DNA of 64,000 nt, taken from positions 5,126,589 to 5,190,588 of the forward strand of contig CM050652.1 of NCBI GenBank assembly GCA_027574665.1. The letters run 5' to 3'. The position numbers and the translations under genes are program-made. Every line of letters starts with the position of its first letter. The stretch's first letter is position 1. Source of the stretch: Rhynochetos jubatus. Lineage: Eukaryota > Chordata > Aves > Eurypygiformes > Rhynochetidae. This document shows, piece by piece, positions 58,046 to 64,000 of the stretch. The notes under the pieces were generated by a model, which was not told where the DNA came from, did not search any database, and was given only the letters and a program-made list of their open reading frames with translations.

Positions 58046-58070
58046 TTTTGTGGTCAATTTTTGTGGTCAT
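58046..58070. repeat. Two-copy 12-bp repeat after the donor site
   Basis: TTTTTGTGGTCA occurs at 58046-58057 and 58059-58070. Each copy contains a RUNX-type TGTGGT core. As RNA the U-rich copies lie just downstream of the candidate microexon's 5' splice site, where U-rich binding proteins such as TIA1 can act. Confidence 0.9.
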
Positions 58071-58569
58071 CTACTCTCCTTCCTATCATATTGCCCCAAC
58101 ATAAACACAGGGATCAGAGAGAGCCCACATGCCTTTATTCCCTAGGCATGTTGGTAACTGTCACCATCTGACCTCCAAATTCATCCAGGCAAGGACCCAG
58201 CTGCTCTTCTTAGACTACTTCTGTGCTGAGTGTGGGATCTATTCACTCGTGGGGAAAACAGAAGCTTCCCCATCTCACCACAGTATCACTGCTTCCTATC
58301 TATCCGTGTGCATCCGGTAACCAACCATAGGGATTTTCCTTCAGGAGAAACATTGGCTGAAGACTGCAGTTCTAGCGAAGCCTGATATGAGATGCAATCA
58401 TCACTCAGCCTAACCCCAGGCAGCAGTGGCAGAATGAGGGCAACAGGCAGAGTCTAATGGGTGGCCTGAAAGATCTGCTGCCTTTGTTTCACTGATACCA
58501 TTAGCTGGTCCTGGGAATGATGTCCTTATCTGAAACACTGAGACCAGTTTTTCTGCTTGGTTAATGACT

Positions 58570-58614
58570 ACGTTCTTGATACAGTCTCATAAGCTTAGCA
58601 TATGCTAAGAACGT
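58570..58614. repeat. Nested inverted repeats
   Basis: A perfect 16-bp palindrome, CTTAGCATATGCTAAG (58594-58609), overlaps an outer inverted repeat (ACGTTCTT at 58570-58577 and AAGAACGT at 58607-58614). The two foldings are mutually exclusive. No transposon context is recognised. Confidence 0.85.
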
Positions 58615-61600
58615 GCAAACGATGCAGTTGTAGATGGTGCTTGAATATATTTTGGGGGTGGGAAGAATATCAGGCATCCTGTTAAAAATTAATCTCTAGG
58701 GTTTTGGCAGCACAATGTGAGGATTACTTCAGTGTTTTACAGATAGTTATCTGTCTCACAGTCACCCCCCCCATTATTACAATTTTTATTGAGCTAACAA
58801 AGATGAACCTGGATACAGGGAAAAATATATTTTTGAAAGTGCATCCTTCTCTAACCAGATGTTTGTCTTCCTTTGGTCAAATGAAGCCTTTTTTCCCCTC
58901 TCTCTCTTTTTTTTTCTTTATAATTTCCATTCTTTTTTCTCTGAAAGACATTAAAATTATTTCTTGAGAATTTATATGTATTTAAGATCTTATTTGAGTC
59001 AAAAGTTTAATTTCATGACAAATTACATACTTCACTTCAAATCTCTGTGATTTGGAACTCTTAAAATTGAGTACATAAAACTAAATTGGCTGCTAAAAAT
59101 TATAATGAAAAAATATGATAGCCTTCCTCCTTTGTTATGCATAGTATCACACTCAGTTACTTCTCAGTTACTTGATTCCAGCTAAATACTGTTGTCTTCA
59201 ATGGTCTGTCTTTGTGGATTGAAATATTGCTAACATGTGCAAGCATAGTAGACCGTATCACATTCTAATTGATAACAAATTTTCAGAGAGCTGCCAATGT
59301 GCTGAAACTCCTGCTGAGTCCCCAAAGTTTATTGTATTTCCTCATAACTGTATTCTATTTAAAAATATATATGTCTATGCATTTGCCATTTGCCATGATG
59401 CTTAAAGGATTTTGTCAGATGGTCACGGTTATGTATCCCATGACACAGACCACACAGGTTGCAAATATTGACCAGTGCATGGTCTGTGCACCCCGCTTTT
59501 AAACAAACCCAGAAGGAGGTAAAATGGTTAGTGAATATTTGTGACTAGTTGGGAAAGATTAAACCAGGACTTTCTTGTGTTAAGAAAACAAGATGAAAAG
59601 ACCAAAACTTGAAAGACTGGGCTTTGGTCTGTGTTTATGCAAATTTCCATGAACTCACAACCAGTAAATCCCAACAGAAATCTTATGGTTCTACTGCATA
59701 CAAGGTCAGCTGCTGCACACTGACCATCTGGGATGTCCAGGTACACCTGAAATGAGAAACAGCGAATTTTACTGGTGGGATACTTCACATCAGACCACAG
59801 AGGATAAGAGTTCAGTTTCATTGTCCTGAAACTGAGAGCAGGGCTATAGCCAGAGAAAGGTCCTCTCCCAGAGTGAGTGCAGACAGCGAATGGCTCTGGC
59901 ACAGCATGCAGCTCATGAATAGCTGAGATGTCCCCTCGTGATATGATACTTGATGGCAGCAGTTTGTAGTTGGAGGGGAATGGTATATGGGCTGCTGAGT
60001 AATCTGAACCTTCAGCCGTGAAGGATGCAAAGTGGCAGCGATTGCTGAGCCCTTCTCCTTGGGCTACTGTTTTAGACACCTGAAGATGTCTCATTTAAGA
60101 TGAGAGGAATCACCCTGAGCCAGACATCCATTTAGTTTAGATGAATTCCATTTGTTGAAATCAATCATAATTTTTGGTAGGTGTGTATCCAGCACAGTGT
60201 GTAAATGTATGAAAATATAGATAGTTGCTTGGGTCCTGAAAAGAGTATTCCTTTGGGAACGTGGGACTCTTGACTCTATTGAAGAGGAAAACCTGTGCAT
60301 GGACCTCTGCTCCTTTCAGTACACAAACTAGCGCTGTGCTGTTTAAACATACCCGGTGCTTTTGTGAAAATCTGGTTATGTATGATAATCTAGAAATACT
60401 AATTATGAAGACAGTTTCCATTCTCCCCACCTTCCTCACAACTCTTGAAAGCAAGCCAGATTTTGTCTTTTGAAAGGAGCATTTATTTTTATTCATGTTG
60501 CAAAAGATTTTCCAAACTCCACATATATTGTTATGTCTCTCAAATGCATTACATCACACGACTCTTCTGAAAGGTGTCCAAATCCTGCATTAAAACGCTT
60601 GTGGGAAAAGTTGAAAAAATAAATGGTTTATGTTAAATGGTATTTGGGAAAAGGAAAGAAGTGTGTTGCATTCATACAGTGAAAAGGTAATGCACTAATG
60701 GATGCTTTAGTTTTGAATTGAGTGTTACACTCTCCCTCATTAAACTCCACTCTGAACTTATGCAAACTCACATATACCTTCCCCCACTTTCCTTTTTTTC
60801 CTCTGGATGGTGTATAACAGAAGAGTGGTGAAGTATGAACTCCCTGAACATTATGCCATGAAGAATGTAACCAGAGCAGGTGGTTTTACATTAAATTAGA
60901 AGAGAATCTGATCTGCCTGTATTTCAAATTCTGACTTGGAGAACTCTGGAAAACAGCAGAGCCAACCTGTGTCTCATGGCTTGATGGGACCCACAGTGTA
61001 TACCTCAGAAAGACATTGTTGCTTCTGTTCATGTTGAGTGGAAGAACCGCATTTAACGCTTCCCTCAGCACATTCTTGCTGAGTGTGGTGGACTTTGGCC
61101 AGTGAAATTTGGGGACTATTCACATGAAAGATATTTATTAATGAGACTTTTGTTCTAGAAAGATTTATCCGTGTTGTGCTTTTATGGTGTTCCCATGGGT
61201 CTCACAAGGACAAATATTCTGACTGTTTGCATTAGTCTAAGCTTGGGGTACCGTGGGGACTCTGCAGGATATAGCCTTGCTTGCTGCCATGGAGGGAAAT
61301 TTAGGGCCTCTAGGCCTTCATAATGTCCTTTAGGATCTCTAATGCGCATTTCTGGACAACTCCAAATCAGGAAAGCTACCTGTCTGGAGCATCCAGAGTC
61401 TTTAAACACATATCCCACGAAACCATGTGTAGCTCCCTCAGAACTCCTCAGTGTCCTGCATTTCAAAGGGTTGGAGGCAAAACTTACACACATACAGCTT
61501 TTTCTCAGAATCAGCCAAGTTCAGAAGAGCATGGGATGACTGCCCGACTGCATGTAGAATCCTAACCAAACATATGGCAGAAGTAGTCTGCTGGCCTTCC

Positions 61601-62746
61601 TTGGACCATCACCAAAGCCAAGCTCCCAGTGGTCTCATCCTGGGATGGGCTAATGACTGAGGCATTGCAAACACCTGCTGAGCAGTGATGGTGGCTGAGG
61701 AGATGTCTGTGGGCCTCAAAGAGGATTTTGGTTCACTATTTATAGTTTAGAGTTCTCTTGAAAGGATGGATTGTGCTGACTTTGAGAAAGAAAGCAATGT
61801 GACTGGATTTTATGAGTGGTTCTATACTGCTAGCATGATTCACATATTTAGGGGATCAGCAACTTTAGGGAATTCTCTCCTTGCACTGTCCATTTTCAGG
61901 TTGACATATTTTAGGCAGAAGTCAGGTGCTTCATGGCTCATGCTGGGCAATTCTGACAAAGCTAGCTTGTTAAGAATGTTGAGTCATCCCCTCAAGGTCC
62001 CTATCTCCTAGGTGATGGCTGGATGGCCAACATAGCTGAGATGCATAACTTGGATGGGTTGAGATAAGTGACACCCCACACTTAGCTGTCCTGCATTTAG
62101 TTGTTTGGGAAGTCAAAGTATACAGGGATCAAAAACCAGAAGGTACCAGTCCAAACTTGTACTATTGCAGGTTCATAAACACACTTTATTAGCAGCTTTC
62201 ACTAATTCCTCTACTTATTTATTCATAAATATTAGTAAAAAATTTGGAAGCTACAAAACCTTTCACAGTCCCAAACCACAGTAATAAATTCAGAATACAC
62301 CCTCTAACCTATTTCAGCATAAACAGTATGTTACAAAAGCCATTCAGACACATGGCTGTGTGTGCAGAAATTGCATTGCTTCAAGCAGAAGGCACAACAT
62401 TAATAGCAACAATCTTCAGTGGTTAGACACTGCAAACTGAGAGCTTCAACCTCTGTCCCTAGTGAGAGCCATTTGCCGTATGAAGAAAAAAGCTTCATGG
62501 ATCTGAAGCAAAGTGGCAGGCCTGTGGAACACCTTCCAGCTACAAAGGATGGTTGGGACTTTTACTACATAGAGGTATTTTAGTTGCTAAAAGCTGATGA
62601 TATTAATAGGAAACTAGCATTATGCCAAAAAACCTGAAGGGATCCCTTTTTTTCTTAGTTTTTGGGTACTTTTTTCAGATTGGTCAGATATGGAAAGAAA
62701 ATTCCCCAGAGAGAAAACAAAAAATTTTACATCCCAAAGTAGTAAA

Positions 62747-62768
62747 AGAAGAAGAAGAAGAAGAAGAA
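62747..62768. repeat. (GAA)n microsatellite
   Basis: About seven uninterrupted GAA units, giving a run of Glu codons in a short open frame that should be ignored. Confidence 0.96.
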
Positions 62769-63679
62769 AACAGAATTTTGTATTATTTTTTAACTGTGAT
62801 TCAGAAAGATTCTTCTTCGTGACAATATTTCCTTGTACCTATTGACATAATACAGCAGGTTTTATTGCTATTATTGGAAATGAGGATTTCCTTCACATCT
62901 TGTTTATGCTGGGATGTACAACAAAGGGAACTTCTCTTTGAGTATCCCCAGACTCAGGCCATCTGAAAGTTAGGGAATTAGTCCAACATGAATGTACTCC
63001 TCAGTTTTGTTGAGAGAGGGTGATTTCAAAGGAATATTAGTTTATCCTAAGATAGTTGTCCCTCATTGCCTTTTAGATATCCCTGTTTCTGTGCCATGTC
63101 GATACAGGGAATGTAGACAATTATTTTAGACTGGACGTCTAAAACCTAAATAGATGAGGTTATAATCTTTATTTATAATTTTTAACTTTAATTTTATTTA
63201 CCTTAAGCTAGAGGAAGAAAATCTAAGCTATTGTATCCATTGCTTGTTTAAACCATCTCCCAGTTTGACCTCTAGACAGTTACCCTGTTTGACTTTCATC
63301 ACAATTCTGGATGCTTTGGCTTGCGCCAAAACACCTTTTCAAAAAGCTTCTTCGCTTGTTCCTCTTACCACTACAATCCCTTCCTTAGCTGATTCCTTCT
63401 TCTGGGGTAGGTCAAGCTTATCCACATTGTTAAGGCTCTAGCTAATACCACCTACAGTGATAATGTCTTCTCATTTTTATTTTATGTTCCTTGCTGAAGA
63501 TTTAGCTTGGTGCTGCACTGTCCTGCATGGACAGGATTCTTGTAATACCATTGGTGTTGTTCACACTGAGATCAGAGACTGACAATCAGGACACCTGCCC
63601 TGTAGTCCCAGCTGCCACCTCCCCTTCCTGGGCCATGATGACCTGACTGTCTTCAGGAGAATAATAAAGAGGCTGAATT

Positions 63680-63702
63680 AAAAACCAAACCAAACCAAAC
63701 CA
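63680..63702. repeat. (AAACC)n microsatellite
   Basis: About four AAACC pentamers after a short A run. Confidence 0.94.
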
Positions 63703-64000
63703 CTTCAGAATAATATAGTAAAAGTCCAGATGAACAAGTTTTCACACTGTGGTTGAACCTGTCAGCAATGAAGGACCTTCTCTATGGGGCACACCAAAAA
63801 GGGAATTTACATGCAGGTGATGGAGATACCGGTCTTCCTGCATCTTCCATCCAGCTGGCAGGAGGCATTTGGAGGCAACTATCAGAGTAGAAAGTTAGAC
63901 ATATTAGAAAAGACTGAGTCCTGTTTGTTGAAGCTGAGAGAAGTCACTTGGATTTATTTCTATTTTTATATTTAAGTTCATTTTTCATTCCAGAGCTATT

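Larger units (their letters stand above)
58615..64000. other. Long terminal non-coding stretch
   Basis: About 5.4 kb without a recognised gene or transposable element. The minus-strand open frame 59528-60094 (188 codons) is the longest non-repetitive one in the window. It has no recognisable domain, codon bias or splice-site support. Short simple repeats are at 62747-62768 and 63680-63702. An octamer ATGCAAAT is at 59637-59644. Confidence 0.55.

Noticed and set aside
59528-60094. 188-codon minus-strand open frame, longest outside repeats
   Set aside because: With about 5 percent stop codons, roughly half an open frame of this length is expected by chance in 64 kb read in six frames. It has no domain, codon bias or flanking splice sites that I can see.
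1-64000. Known microRNAs, tRNAs, CRISPR arrays, operons or viral genes
   Set aside because: I looked for familiar mature microRNA sequences, tRNA box motifs, regularly spaced repeats and viral protein motifs and saw none. The genome type also rules out CRISPR and operons.

Overview
The window looks like avian nuclear DNA. The main evidence is six CR1 (chicken repeat 1) LINE fragments with the bird-type 3' end (the TCATAGAATCACAGAATGG phrase and the ATTCTATG-type terminal repeat), including one that still encodes the C-terminal part of the CR1 reverse transcriptase protein. There are also many faint copies of MIR-type CORE-SINEs and of palindromic ancient amniote repeats of the kind retained in slowly evolving bird, crocodile and turtle genomes. 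Base composition is moderate to AT-rich, CpG is depleted, and there are no operons, ribosome binding sites or prokaryotic gene features. The species cannot be fixed from the sequence.

I find no convincing protein-coding gene, tRNA, rRNA or known microRNA. Long open frames are explained by CR1, by a TCCTC microsatellite open on both strands, or by chance. The window is therefore either intergenic (a gene desert) or lies inside a large intron or a long non-coding RNA locus. The sequence alone does not decide between these.

Layout: 1-8.9 kb is mostly unique sequence with two ancient-repeat remnants. At 9.0-9.4 kb there is an old minus-strand CR1. At 11.56-11.79 kb there is a perfect 46-unit TCCTC array. 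From 11.8 to 22.8 kb the sequence is unique, with microsatellites and three exon-like segments. At 22.8-23.7 kb lies the longest CR1 copy (plus strand). From 24 to 32 kb there are several MIR-like relics, purine and pyrimidine tracts and one exon-like segment. From 32 to 40 kb there are AT-rich stretches with homeodomain or octamer motifs that read like conserved non-coding elements, plus one old CR1. From 41 to 50 kb there are further ancient repeats, two well-preserved CR1 tails and a 60-bp CR1 sliver. From 50 to 64 kb there is mostly unique DNA with MIR relics, another enhancer-like stretch at about 53.7-54.0 kb, and a candidate 25-nt microexon at about 58.0 kb.

Nothing here points to an undescribed enzymatic or defence system. 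The observations most worth testing are the exon-like segments with good splice sites (especially 58016-58040, 15469-15516 and 27838-27903), the uninterrupted TCCTC array, the CR1 sliver that has lost both ends, and the ancient palindromic repeat family. Family assignments for old repeats rest on recalled consensus phrases and were not checked by any search.
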